Notes: a model not told the origin generated them from the sequence alone. Numbered from the stretch's first letter, positions 1 to 6,114 are shown. The stretch: 7,409 nt of DNA from Candidatus Bathyarchaeota archaeon (GCA_003661945.1 QMXC01000055.1:1-7409); one strand, 5' to 3'. Program-made: numbers and translations.

Positions 1-248
1 AAACAAACATTCCAAAAGTGTTTCACAGCGTCTACCAGCACGCGTTCTTGGCCGTTTATTTGCTCTCCACGGTTTTGAAGGTTCCTCCACCCCCCTCGAA
101 CCTTCTAGGCTCCGAAACACCGATTTCTCCACTTCCAGCCGAGGAGGCAACAGAAGTTTCAGAAACCGCTGAAGACAGCGGAGAAGCAGCGGAAGTGGAA
201 GAGCCACAAGTTGAAGAAACTCCGGCGGGGGCAAGTGCTGAAGCGTAG
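1..248 (+). CDS. 3' end of an unrecognised protein with an acidic C-terminal tail (partial)
   Basis: The frame is open from base 3 to a TAG at 246-248, so about 81 C-terminal residues are visible. A GTG at 18 is the first possible start inside the window, but nothing marks it as real and the gene most likely begins upstream. The visible part has three sections. The first is a hydrophobic/aromatic stretch (VYQHAFLAVYLLSTVLK). The second is a proline run (VPPPP) and a Ser/Pro linker. The third is about 40 residues rich in Glu, Ala, Thr and Ser with almost no Lys or Arg. Such tails are usually disordered. I do not recognise the family. The gene lies 95 bases upstream of the AAA+ ATPase on the same strand and could be functionally linked to it, though a promoter-like element sits between them. 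Codon choice fits real coding, and the opposite-strand frame over 56-421 reads as a shadow. Confidence 0.6.
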   Translation, partial: TNIPKVFHSVYQHAFLAVYLLSTVLKVPPPPSNLLGSETPISPLPAEEATEVSETAEDSGEAAEVEEPQVEETPAGASAEA

Positions 249-275
249 TTTGCGGCTGGAATCCGGTGTATTGAA

Positions 276-296
276 TAGTAAGTAGTAAGATTTAAA
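276..296 (+). promoter_or_regulatory. Putative archaeal promoter of the ATPase/VWA operon, with a tandem TAGTAAG repeat
   Basis: TTTAAA at 291-296 looks like a TATA box. It is preceded by a perfect tandem copy of TAGTAAG (276-282 and 283-289), which falls where the BRE or an operator would lie. A start of transcription about 26 bases downstream would be near 320, giving a leader of about 24 bases that contains the ribosome-binding site. This is inferred from spacing only; no transcript data support it. Confidence 0.4.
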
Positions 297-330
297 CAAC
301 CGTTTTTCCACAGCAATACATAGAACAAGA

Positions 331-336
331 GAGGGA
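331..336 (+). promoter_or_regulatory. Ribosome-binding site that fixes a TTG start for the AAA+ ATPase
   Basis: GAGGGA (extended to GAGAGGGA) lies 7 bases before TTG at 344, an ideal distance. The next in-frame ATG (386, residue 15) has no comparable site, so the TTG is preferred. Confidence 0.5.
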
Positions 337-343
337 CGTTAAG

Positions 344-1444
344 TTGTCGCCGAGAAAAACGAGGCAGAAAACAGCGGAGAAACCGATGATCACAACGTCC
401 GCTGTCGGATTTGGATTCCAAGGCGGGAAAAAACGTGGAGAAAAAGCCGTTCTACTCGCAGAAGAACAAACCAGAACGGAGATAAACGACACACGCATAT
501 CCATATCAATTCGGAAAAGCATAGAAACACAAGACGCATCCACAGCTGCCTTAAGAGCAAAATACGGAATAGAAAAATATGACCTGCACCCCGGTTATAT
601 TTTTCCCGAGTCCGTAAGAAACCTCATCCCGAAAGGCACGCCGGAATACGTAGATGAGGGGCAAAACTACGTTAAAAGAATTGTTCGAGCGTTATACCAT
701 TTCAAACAATGCGCCTTGATCGGACCGAGCGGAACGGGAAAAACCCACATAGTTTACCTAGTCGCCGAGCTTTGCGGACTGCCCATATGGGAAATCAACT
801 GTGGACTGCAGACTTCAGCCTACGATCTTTTCGGCAGATACATAGGGCTGGGAAAGGAAAACTGGATTGACGGACAAATAGTAATGTGGTGCAGACAAGG
901 CGGGCTGCTCTACCTAGACGAAGCAAACATGATGAAGCAAGACATAGCCACGAGGCTCAACCCGGTTCTCGACACACGGGGACACATAGTACTGACAGAA
1001 AAAGACAACGAGATAGTGAAAAGACACCAGTATGGCTATCTAGTCATCGCCATGAACCCGTTCTCAGCGGAATTCGTTGGAACAAAACCGCTGAACGCCG
1101 CCTTAAGACGAAGAATGGCCGTATGGATAAACTTCGACTACCTAAGCGTAGGCGACAAAATATCACCTAACGAGGTAAAACTCATCCAAAAAAGAAGCGG
1201 ACTTGACAAGGAAACAGCAGAAAAAATAGTTCGAGCCGGAGCTGAGCTCAGAAGACTATACAAAAACGGAGACCTACCCTATGGGCCGTCACCCGGAGAC
1301 CTCATAAACTGGGCTACGCTCATCGTTGATGGGGTTCCACCCCTAGAGGCAGCCGACGAAACCATAGTAGGCACAACCAGCGACGATGTGGAAATTCAGG
1401 AAATGGTTCGCCGCGTAATTCGCTCCGCCTTCGGCGTGCACTAG
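344..1444 (+). CDS. MoxR-class AAA+ ATPase, NorQ/CbbQ/GvpN-like
   Basis: A 366-residue cytosolic P-loop ATPase, expected to form a hexameric ring that uses ATP to remodel a target protein with its VWA partner. Residues 1-80 are a basic to mixed-charge extension longer than usual for NorQ/CbbQ (about 270 residues). The core begins near 88. Visible motifs are Walker A GPSGTGKT (127-134), Walker B LLYLDEAN (188-195) with D192 and E193, sensor 1 in VIAMNP (N238), and an arginine cluster R255-R257 in the Arg-finger region. ATRLNPVLD and GTKPLNAALRRR are typical of the NorQ/CbbQ/GvpN branch. The C-terminal lid (about 275-363) ends with the usual helical pattern, but the sensor-2 position reads SPGDL (316-320), with Gly where MoxR proteins usually have Arg. 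The VWA gene follows after 28 bases, so the two are almost certainly co-transcribed. Class assignment is confident; the substrate is unknown. A true GvpN or NorQ role is unlikely because no gvp or nor genes are seen. Confidence 0.88.
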   Translation: MSPRKTRQKTAEKPMITTSAVGFGFQGGKKRGEKAVLLAEEQTRTEINDTRISISIRKSIETQDASTAALRAKYGIEKYDLHPGYIFPESVRNLIPKGTPEYVDEGQNYVKRIVRALYHFKQCALIGPSGTGKTHIVYLVAELCGLPIWEINCGLQTSAYDLFGRYIGLGKENWIDGQIVMWCRQGGLLYLDEANMMKQDIATRLNPVLDTRGHIVLTEKDNEIVKRHQYGYLVIAMNPFSAEFVGTKPLNAALRRRMAVWINFDYLSVGDKISPNEVKLIQKRSGLDKETAEKIVRAGAELRRLYKNGDLPYGPSPGDLINWATLIVDGVPPLEAADETIVGTTSDDVEIQEMVRRVIRSAFGVH

Positions 1445-1460
1445 GCGTTTCCTCTGTTCC

Positions 1461-1465
1461 GGTGA
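1461..1465 (+). promoter_or_regulatory. GGTGA ribosome-binding site for the VWA gene (TTG start)
   Basis: GGTGA is followed by 7 bases and then TTG at 1473. The same motif, spacing and start codon recur before the gene starting at 6065 on the minus strand, which supports both start choices. Confidence 0.6.
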
Positions 1466-1472
1466 ATAAGGC

Positions 1473-3158
1473 TTGGAGTTCTACGACTTTGCCTGGTCTG
1501 CTCTACATCAACTGGTCGGCACAGAAGCTGACAACGTACGCATATTGATTCACGACGATTTGCGTTTTCCCTACCTAGGAAGAGACCGTTACGGCTACGT
1601 TCTCCACCTAATTAAGCCGAGAAAACTTGGCAGAGACCATGTAATGTTTCAAGGCATGCGCCTCAACTTGAGAATCCCGTTTCACAAAAAGGTTGTGTGG
1701 CATCTCTTCAAAGCCGCAACCTACCATCTGACGTTGCACGCCGCTTTTTCAGATTTCTCGTTCTACTGGAAACTGCCTAGAACCGAAAACTTGAACGTCG
1801 CTGCTTACGCGGTCAGCCTAGTCGAGGACGCTGCGCTCAAGTCACGTTTAATGAAGCAACATTCCGCGTTAATACCCGACATAGCCTTCGCAAACGCCGT
1901 TTCACATTTTCTACTCAAACCAGTTTCCGAAATGCCCAACGACGCATCAAAAATCATGACAGCGCTTCTGTCCAAGCTCAACATAGGTGAAATAAAGGGA
2001 AAACTCGATGGAGACATGGAAAAAGACGTAAAGGAAATTGAAGCCTCCTTACAAAACCTAGATGCTGACGCTGAAAAACACGTGAAGTTGGAGGCTGCGC
2101 ATCAGATATACGAGAAAATTACAAGATACGGAGAACCCTTCGAAGTTCCCTCGTTGCTCTACACGGAAAGCCATGGAAGAAACACCAGGTTTTATGAAGA
2201 AAAAACGCTAAGCTGGGATAAGATAAAACCAGTTTTCATTCAAGCCTTATCCACTTTTCAAACAGGCAATGAACAGCTAAATGCAGGAGTTCAGAACGTC
2301 GAAGATGGCGGCGAAGCGTTTCGCGCGCTTAGAACTTGGGAGGAGCTTGAAGCCTCGAAGCAGAAGATACTCGCACAATACGCTGCTATCGGTAAGGGCA
2401 CACTGTTCGAAGATTTCGCTTTTCCCATCGAAGATTATGCACAGTATCTACGGCGGCGAAAAATGCTTGGAAGCTCAATTCGGAGAATAATGCATAAGCT
2501 TAGGCTGCTCAAAAACGTCACGGGCGAGGATTTCCGGCAGGAAAGCGGCTTCATAGACCTGCAGGAAGCCATACAGGTAATTGCGAGCAAAAGCCAGAGA
2601 ACAGACATTTTCGTTCGCGAAGAGCTGCAGACACGGCAAGACACGTGGTCAATTCTGATAGACGCAAGTCACAGCTTAAGCTTGTTTAAAGGAGAAGTCA
2701 GCGGCGTGGCGCTGTGTCTAGCAGAAGTAGCGAAAACGTTGATTTTGAATCAGAACTCGTGGGGCGTATACGCTTTCAACAACAAGTTTTACATAGTCAA
2801 GGATTTTTCCGAAACTTATACCAATCGTGTGCGCGCCCGAATAGGCGGGCTAACCCATGGCGGACTTACATATCTACCCGACGCTGTGAAGCTTGCGTCT
2901 CAAGCGCTCATGAAACGTTTAGAAGAAGCCAAGGTTCTCGTAATAATCTCAGACTTCTTTCCGTCAGGATACGAAAACATCGAAGATGATTTAAAAGAAA
3001 CACTAAAGAAGATTGAGCGTATGGGCATAGGCGTTATTGGAATAGGGATAAGGAGCAAGGCTGTAAAGAAATATCTTCGTGCAAGCTGCGTGGTTCGAAC
3101 TCCCTTCGAGCTTATGAAGAAGTTCACCAAGGCTTTCATCGAATTTTCGAGCACATAG
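1473..3158 (+). CDS. NorD/CbbO-like von Willebrand factor A domain protein
   Basis: A 561-residue protein, probably the partner and substrate adaptor of the preceding AAA+ ATPase. No signal peptide or membrane segment is evident, so it should be cytosolic. The N-terminal third has the NorD/CbbO-like helical signature, with a His-rich helix (YHLTLHAAF, 84-92) and a following SLVEDAALKSR (115-125), resembling the conserved His/Glu-Asp helices of that family. Residues 175-300 are charged and probably partly coiled coil. A linker (about 325-390, including IDLQEAIQVI) precedes the VWA domain, as in NorD. The VWA domain (about 391-555) has a complete metal-ion-dependent adhesion site: DASHS (D397, S399, S401), T466 in GGLTYLPDA, and D494 in IISDFFPSGY. 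In the CbbQ/CbbO and NorQ/NorD systems the VWA protein links the ATPase ring to its client enzyme; that role is inferred here. The gene ends 3 bases from the convergent gene at 3162. Confidence 0.85.
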   Translation: MEFYDFAWSALHQLVGTEADNVRILIHDDLRFPYLGRDRYGYVLHLIKPRKLGRDHVMFQGMRLNLRIPFHKKVVWHLFKAATYHLTLHAAFSDFSFYWKLPRTENLNVAAYAVSLVEDAALKSRLMKQHSALIPDIAFANAVSHFLLKPVSEMPNDASKIMTALLSKLNIGEIKGKLDGDMEKDVKEIEASLQNLDADAEKHVKLEAAHQIYEKITRYGEPFEVPSLLYTESHGRNTRFYEEKTLSWDKIKPVFIQALSTFQTGNEQLNAGVQNVEDGGEAFRALRTWEELEASKQKILAQYAAIGKGTLFEDFAFPIEDYAQYLRRRKMLGSSIRRIMHKLRLLKNVTGEDFRQESGFIDLQEAIQVIASKSQRTDIFVREELQTRQDTWSILIDASHSLSLFKGEVSGVALCLAEVAKTLILNQNSWGVYAFNNKFYIVKDFSETYTNRVRARIGGLTHGGLTYLPDAVKLASQALMKRLEEAKVLVIISDFFPSGYENIEDDLKETLKKIERMGIGVIGIGIRSKAVKKYLRASCVVRTPFELMKKFTKAFIEFSST

Positions 3159-3161
3159 CGC

Positions 3162-3716
3162 CTATTTCTTTAGGATTTTCGGCACTGAAAACGTTGTTTC
3201 GAACACGAATCTTTCGAGTTCTACGCCTTTTTTGGGGCGGAAAACGATTTTTTCTGGGACTCCTTCATGGATGTAAGTTAGGTAAACTATGTTTCTTCCC
3301 AGCCCGTATTTTTCCAGCTGTTCTATGCTTTCCTTAACTTTTTCCAGCCTGTTTAGTTTGTCGTTGAGCGCTTCGATGACTTCGAAGAGTATCTCGGTTT
3401 CGCCTCGTTCATCGGTGCAGAGCATTATGTCCCTGAAGCTAATCCACTCTATGAGTTGGGGCGCTTTCTCCCGTTTTTTCTTTCCCGGCTTCTTGACCTT
3501 CGCTTTCGCTTTCAAAACCTTCTGCATTTCAGCAACCTTTTTAGCCCATTCCGAGTTTTCCTTGGTGTCCATAGTTCTTAACAGCGTACCTAGCCATTCG
3601 CTGTAGTCAGCCACGAGGCTCTTGTAACATTTTATGGCTTCCTCAACGTTTTCCCTTAGTTCCCGAAGCGAATAGAAACTGCGGATCTCTGTTGCTGGTC
3701 CTTCCACCGTTTCCAC
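3162..3716 (-). CDS. Unrecognised charged protein with a Lys-rich linker
   Basis: A 184-residue protein of no family I can name. Residues 10-65 look all-helical (LRELRENVEEAIKCYKSL onward). A strongly basic segment follows at 66-84, with Lys or Arg at about half of its positions plus PGKKKR. Next comes a second part with an amphipathic helix at 106-137 (repeated Leu/Ile spacing, possible coiled coil). The last 45 residues look beta-rich (NIVYLTYIH, KIVFR, RFVFETTF). The gene starts one base after the stop of the 222-residue gene, so the two should be translationally coupled. GTG at 3716 is the listed start. A second GTG at 3707 (residue 4) has GGTGG five bases ahead and may be the true start. 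Together with its partner it converges on the ATPase/VWA operon, which hints at, but does not prove, a shared function. Confidence 0.75.
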   Translation of the reverse strand: METVEGPATEIRSFYSLRELRENVEEAIKCYKSLVADYSEWLGTLLRTMDTKENSEWAKKVAEMQKVLKAKAKVKKPGKKKREKAPQLIEWISFRDIMLCTDERGETEILFEVIEALNDKLNRLEKVKESIEQLEKYGLGRNIVYLTYIHEGVPEKIVFRPKKGVELERFVFETTFSVPKILKK

Positions 3717-3717
3717 C

Positions 3718-4386
3718 TTACTGTTCTGGCTGCTCTGGCTTTTCCTCTAAGGCTTGTTTAACCGCGTCTAATGTTTCTCCTTCTTCCACTCTAGCGTTTC
3801 CCTTGCTTGCAACCATTGCCTTGAAAATGTTTTTCAGCTGTTTCCTAAGCTTTCCGAAGAAATTGACACGCGTGCTTATCTTCTTTCTGTAGATGGTTAT
3901 CGCTTTGGCTAGCTCGGGTATGACGTCCCACAGTACAGCCATAACTATTTCCGGCGGATACTCAGCCAAGAACATGGAGTCAACTTCGCCTTTTTCATAC
4001 ATCACGATCAAGTGGCATTCTTCGTTCAAAACAACCTTTTTCATTTTCTCCCGCAACGGAACATTCTTCGGCGGTATATTAAACGATATGTGAAGTTTTT
4101 TCAGTATATGCCTCAAAAGCGTGCAGAGCTCAACCGTTAGGTTTTTCTCTTCCATGAGGAACTCGCTTAGCTGAAGGGTTTCCTCGTCGAGAATCTGCAG
4201 TATCTCCTGCATTTTCTGCTCAACTTCAGCCCTCAGCCGCTCTGCTTCCTGCTCGTCCAGCGTTTCTACGGCTTTGCCTGAAATCTCGACGGGGTGGTAA
4301 AAGTAGGCTTCCTCTTCAACCGTTGCCTCTGTTTGAACTTGAGGCTTTTCCTCGGCTGGTTGTTCCGCGTTTTTCTGTTCGCTCAA
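3718..4386 (-). CDS. Unrecognised acidic protein with a coiled-coil region
   Basis: A 222-residue protein that I cannot assign. Residues 1-27 are Glu/Gln/Ala/Pro-rich and likely disordered. Residues 40-80 form a long charged helix (EQEAERLRAEVEQKMQEIL), probably coiled coil. Residues 80-165 look like a folded, mixed domain, with NIPPKNVPLREKM, a strand-like CHLIVMY and the conserved-looking EYPPEIVMAVLWDVIPELAKA. A basic segment follows (167-191: YRKKISTR, FFGKLRKQLKNIF), and the end is again acidic (EEKPEQPEQ). No transmembrane helix is evident. The start is TTG at 4386: an in-frame TAG lies five codons upstream and no ATG or GTG falls between. AGGGT about seven bases ahead could serve as a weak ribosome-binding site. 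It is the first gene of a pair with the 184-residue protein. Its acidic low-complexity ends resemble in style the tail of the truncated gene at 1-248. Confidence 0.75.
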   Translation of the reverse strand: MSEQKNAEQPAEEKPQVQTEATVEEEAYFYHPVEISGKAVETLDEQEAERLRAEVEQKMQEILQILDEETLQLSEFLMEEKNLTVELCTLLRHILKKLHISFNIPPKNVPLREKMKKVVLNEECHLIVMYEKGEVDSMFLAEYPPEIVMAVLWDVIPELAKAITIYRKKISTRVNFFGKLRKQLKNIFKAMVASKGNARVEEGETLDAVKQALEEKPEQPEQ

Positions 4387-4429
4387 GCCTATACCCTTCT
4401 AGAATCTTTACCGTTTTTCATTGTTGAGC

Positions 4430-4442
4430 TGAGATAATAAGA
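4430..4442 (-). promoter_or_regulatory. Putative promoter of the two-gene orphan operon
   Basis: On the minus strand the stretch reads TTCTTATTATCTC, an AT-rich TATA-like box. About 26 bases downstream would put transcription start near 4410 and give a leader of about 24 bases before TTG at 4386. The spacing matches the other putative promoters in the window. The 137-base gap 4387-4523 must also hold the promoter of the phosphoesterase, where only a weak GTATTACG (4460-4467) is seen. Confidence 0.3.
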
Positions 4443-4526
4443 ACGTTAGTATGTTGCTCCGTATTACGCACTATGCAGAAGACAAACCAGATAAGTGAGG
4501 AGCAGAATACAAGTTCATGATGCTTG

Positions 4527-4931
4527 ATGATGCAGAATTCGGAAAAGGCTGCTCAAGAACAGCGGATTTACGTTATACAGAAACATAGGGCTACGCATCT
4601 GCATTATGACTTGAGGCTTGAAATGAACGGTGTCCTAAAAAGCTGGGCTGTTCCGAAAGAGCCGCCGACAGCGCCGAACGTTAAGCGGTTAGCCGTCCAA
4701 GTGGAAGACCACCCGTTGGAATACGCAAACTTTGAAGGAACTATTCCGAAGGGACAGTACGGCGCGGGAACAGTTGAAATATGGGATAAGGGCACTTATA
4801 CGCTGAAGGAACGGAGAGAGGATGAGATAATCTTTGAACTGAATGGTGAAAAGCTGAGGGGAACCTACTGCCTAATTCGGTTTAAAGGCGGCAAAAACTG
4901 GCTTTTCTTCAAAAAGAAACGTAGCGCATGA
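4527..4931 (+). CDS. Stand-alone DNA ligase D-type 3'-phosphoesterase
   Basis: A 134-residue protein that is essentially one LigD PE domain. The family trims 3'-phosphate and 3'-terminal ribonucleotides from DNA ends, leaving a 3'-OH for ligation, in a metal-dependent reaction. Residues known to be catalytic in Pseudomonas LigD PE are all present, numbered here from ATG 4527: H20 in QKH, H26 and D28 in LHYDLRLE, R30, H62 in EDHP, and Y66 in LEY. Other family hallmarks are LKSWAVPKEPP, FEGTIPKGQYGAGTVEIWDKGTY and a C-terminal KNWLFFKKK. There is no ligase or polymerase domain and no Ku gene in view; stand-alone versions are known in archaea such as Korarchaeum. The start is uncertain: TTG-ATG-ATG are consecutive codons at 4524-4532 after an in-frame TGA at 4518. 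The nearest ribosome-binding-like motif (GTGAGGAG, 4495-4502) is 24 bases away, so translation may start from a leaderless or unusual transcript. Confidence 0.92.
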   Translation: MMQNSEKAAQEQRIYVIQKHRATHLHYDLRLEMNGVLKSWAVPKEPPTAPNVKRLAVQVEDHPLEYANFEGTIPKGQYGAGTVEIWDKGTYTLKERREDEIIFELNGEKLRGTYCLIRFKGGKNWLFFKKKRSA

Positions 4932-4937
4932 AGCGGG

Positions 4938-6065
4938 TTATACCACGCGTACCAGCCGCCATTCTTTGTAGTCGGTTACGACCCGAATGTATCCTTTGAG
5001 CATTTCATCCACTTCAGCGTCGCCGGTATCCACGCGTAGAACGCCGCCGTCTAAACTTTGAACCTTGTTCCGCGTGGCTACAACGATTATACGTTTTTTC
5101 CCAACGCGTTTGATGATTTCAGGGCTTATCTGCTGGTTTCCACGACCGAAAAGCATTCCTTGACGCCCAATGGGTGAAACGATTATCCAGACTTTTTGCC
5201 AATCGTTAACCTCGCGTAGAATTCGTTTTTCATCCACATCTTTGATTAGTTTTCCGTTTCGGTAAAGGTCGACGCCGAGCAAGGTTTTCTCCACGCCTAG
5301 AAGCTCCGCGACGCATTTCACCGTTGTGCCGGGTCCTAGAATGTAGGTGGCGTCGGGAACCATTTCTTCGACTACGAAGCGGGCTGAAGCCTTCTGGTTT
5401 TCCCGTTCGTCCAATGTTTGAGGAGTCACTTGTTTGCTGGCTTGAACCCGTAGGGGAAGGAATGGTCCTCTTAGGAAGCCGTATAGCTTTACAGCGAAAC
5501 GGTCGCTTCTTATGGCTTCCTCGTCAGCGTCCATTATTTCGAAGTCAGCCATGGAAGCGGTTTTCTTCGCGAAGGCGACGACCACTTCGGCGGCGTCTCG
5601 AGGGTTAACCGCGAAGATTCCGCTATACATTTTGACGCCGGATGGAACGCCTAAAACCGGAACAGTGTTTGAAAGGTTTTTTAAAGCGTCGTATATGTCT
5701 CGAGCGGTTCCGTCGCCTCCGACGAAGACGATTAGGTCAACCTTCACTTCGGCGAAGAGCCTAACAGCTTTTTTCGTGTCTTCAGCAGTAGTTTCCTTTC
5801 CGATGGTTAGGGGTAAAACTTCCGGTTTAAAGCTTGCTTCCCGAGCTTCTTTTTCACCCATGATTCCGGGGCAAGCTAGAAGCTGGAGGTTTAGCTCCTC
5901 AGCATGTCTTTTAAGTTCGTGGAGGAACTCCTTTGCTCTTTGCGGTGCTACTGGCTTGGCTCCCCTAGCCAAGGCTTCTTTTAGGACACCGTCTGTTCCC
6001 TTCAATCCTACCCGTCCGCCCATGCCGGCGATGGGGTTAACCACGAAGCCCAATTTTAAATTCAA
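4938..6065 (-). CDS. ATP-NAD kinase family protein (COG3199/AcoX-like)
   Basis: A 375-residue soluble protein of the NAD kinase/diacylglycerol kinase superfold. Visible hallmarks are an N-terminal GFVVNPIAGMGGRVGLKGTDG (6-26), the signature VFVGGDGTARDIYDAL (113-128) with GGDG at 116-119, PSGVKMYSGIFAVNP (141-155), GPGTT (244-248) and GRGNQQISP (307-315). This set is typical of COG3199, whose members are annotated as ATP-NAD kinases by homology and include AcoX of acetoin operons. The exact reaction is not settled for this subgroup, so NAD phosphorylation is likely but not certain. The start is TTG at 6065 with GGTGA seven bases ahead. The gene is divergent from tdh and ends 6 bases from the convergent phosphoesterase gene. 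If active, it would supply NADP near a dehydrogenase whose cofactor pocket lacks the NAD-selecting acidic residue. The full-length plus-strand frame over 5512-6102 is a shadow of this gene. Confidence 0.85.
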   Translation of the reverse strand: MNLKLGFVVNPIAGMGGRVGLKGTDGVLKEALARGAKPVAPQRAKEFLHELKRHAEELNLQLLACPGIMGEKEAREASFKPEVLPLTIGKETTAEDTKKAVRLFAEVKVDLIVFVGGDGTARDIYDALKNLSNTVPVLGVPSGVKMYSGIFAVNPRDAAEVVVAFAKKTASMADFEIMDADEEAIRSDRFAVKLYGFLRGPFLPLRVQASKQVTPQTLDERENQKASARFVVEEMVPDATYILGPGTTVKCVAELLGVEKTLLGVDLYRNGKLIKDVDEKRILREVNDWQKVWIIVSPIGRQGMLFGRGNQQISPEIIKRVGKKRIIVVATRNKVQSLDGGVLRVDTGDAEVDEMLKGYIRVVTDYKEWRLVRVV

Positions 6066-6072
6066 AGGCTAT

Positions 6073-6077
6073 TCACC
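6073..6077 (-). promoter_or_regulatory. GGTGA ribosome-binding site for the ATP-NAD kinase homologue
   Basis: On the minus strand GGTGA is followed by ATAGCCT and then TTG at 6065. An ATG overlapping this motif (at about 6079) opens a five-codon frame ending in TGA and is not a credible gene start. Confidence 0.6.
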
Positions 6078-6103
6078 ATTGAGTTTTGAAGTGTTTCGCT
6101 AGC

Positions 6104-6114
6104 AAATCTTAAAT
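6104..6114 (-). promoter_or_regulatory. Putative TATA box of the ATP-NAD kinase homologue
   Basis: CATTTAAGATTTG on the minus strand contains ATTTAAG (6108-6114). Transcription from about 26 bases downstream (near 6085) would leave a leader of about 20 bases holding the GGTGA site. For tdh on the plus strand, TTTAT at 6130-6134 would give a comparable arrangement (start near 6157, ribosome-binding site AGGGAG at 6165-6170), but that element is weaker. Confidence 0.3.

Noticed and set aside
56..421. 121-residue open frame on the minus strand across 56-421
   Set aside because: It runs antisense to the acidic tail and to the start of the ATPase; its Ser/Ala-rich and Arg/Phe-rich blocks are what those codons give when read backwards.
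344..3158. Gas-vesicle, nitric oxide reductase or Rubisco-activation assignment (GvpN, NorQD or CbbQO proper)
   Set aside because: The domains resemble these families, but none of the partner genes is visible, so a specific name would overstate the evidence.
4517..4588. 23-codon open frame starting at ATG 4517, out of frame with the phosphoesterase
   Set aside because: It is short, overlaps a clear gene and has no family resemblance; it is mentioned only as a possible leader feature.
6078..6095. ATG at about 6079 on the minus strand as start of the ATP-NAD kinase homologue
   Set aside because: It is out of frame and reaches TGA after five codons; its GTG overlaps the ribosome-binding site that serves the TTG at 6065.
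5512..6102. 196-residue open frame on the plus strand
   Set aside because: It lies almost wholly opposite the ATP-NAD kinase homologue, which has clear family motifs. Its Ser/Arg/Phe-rich composition is typical of an antisense shadow.
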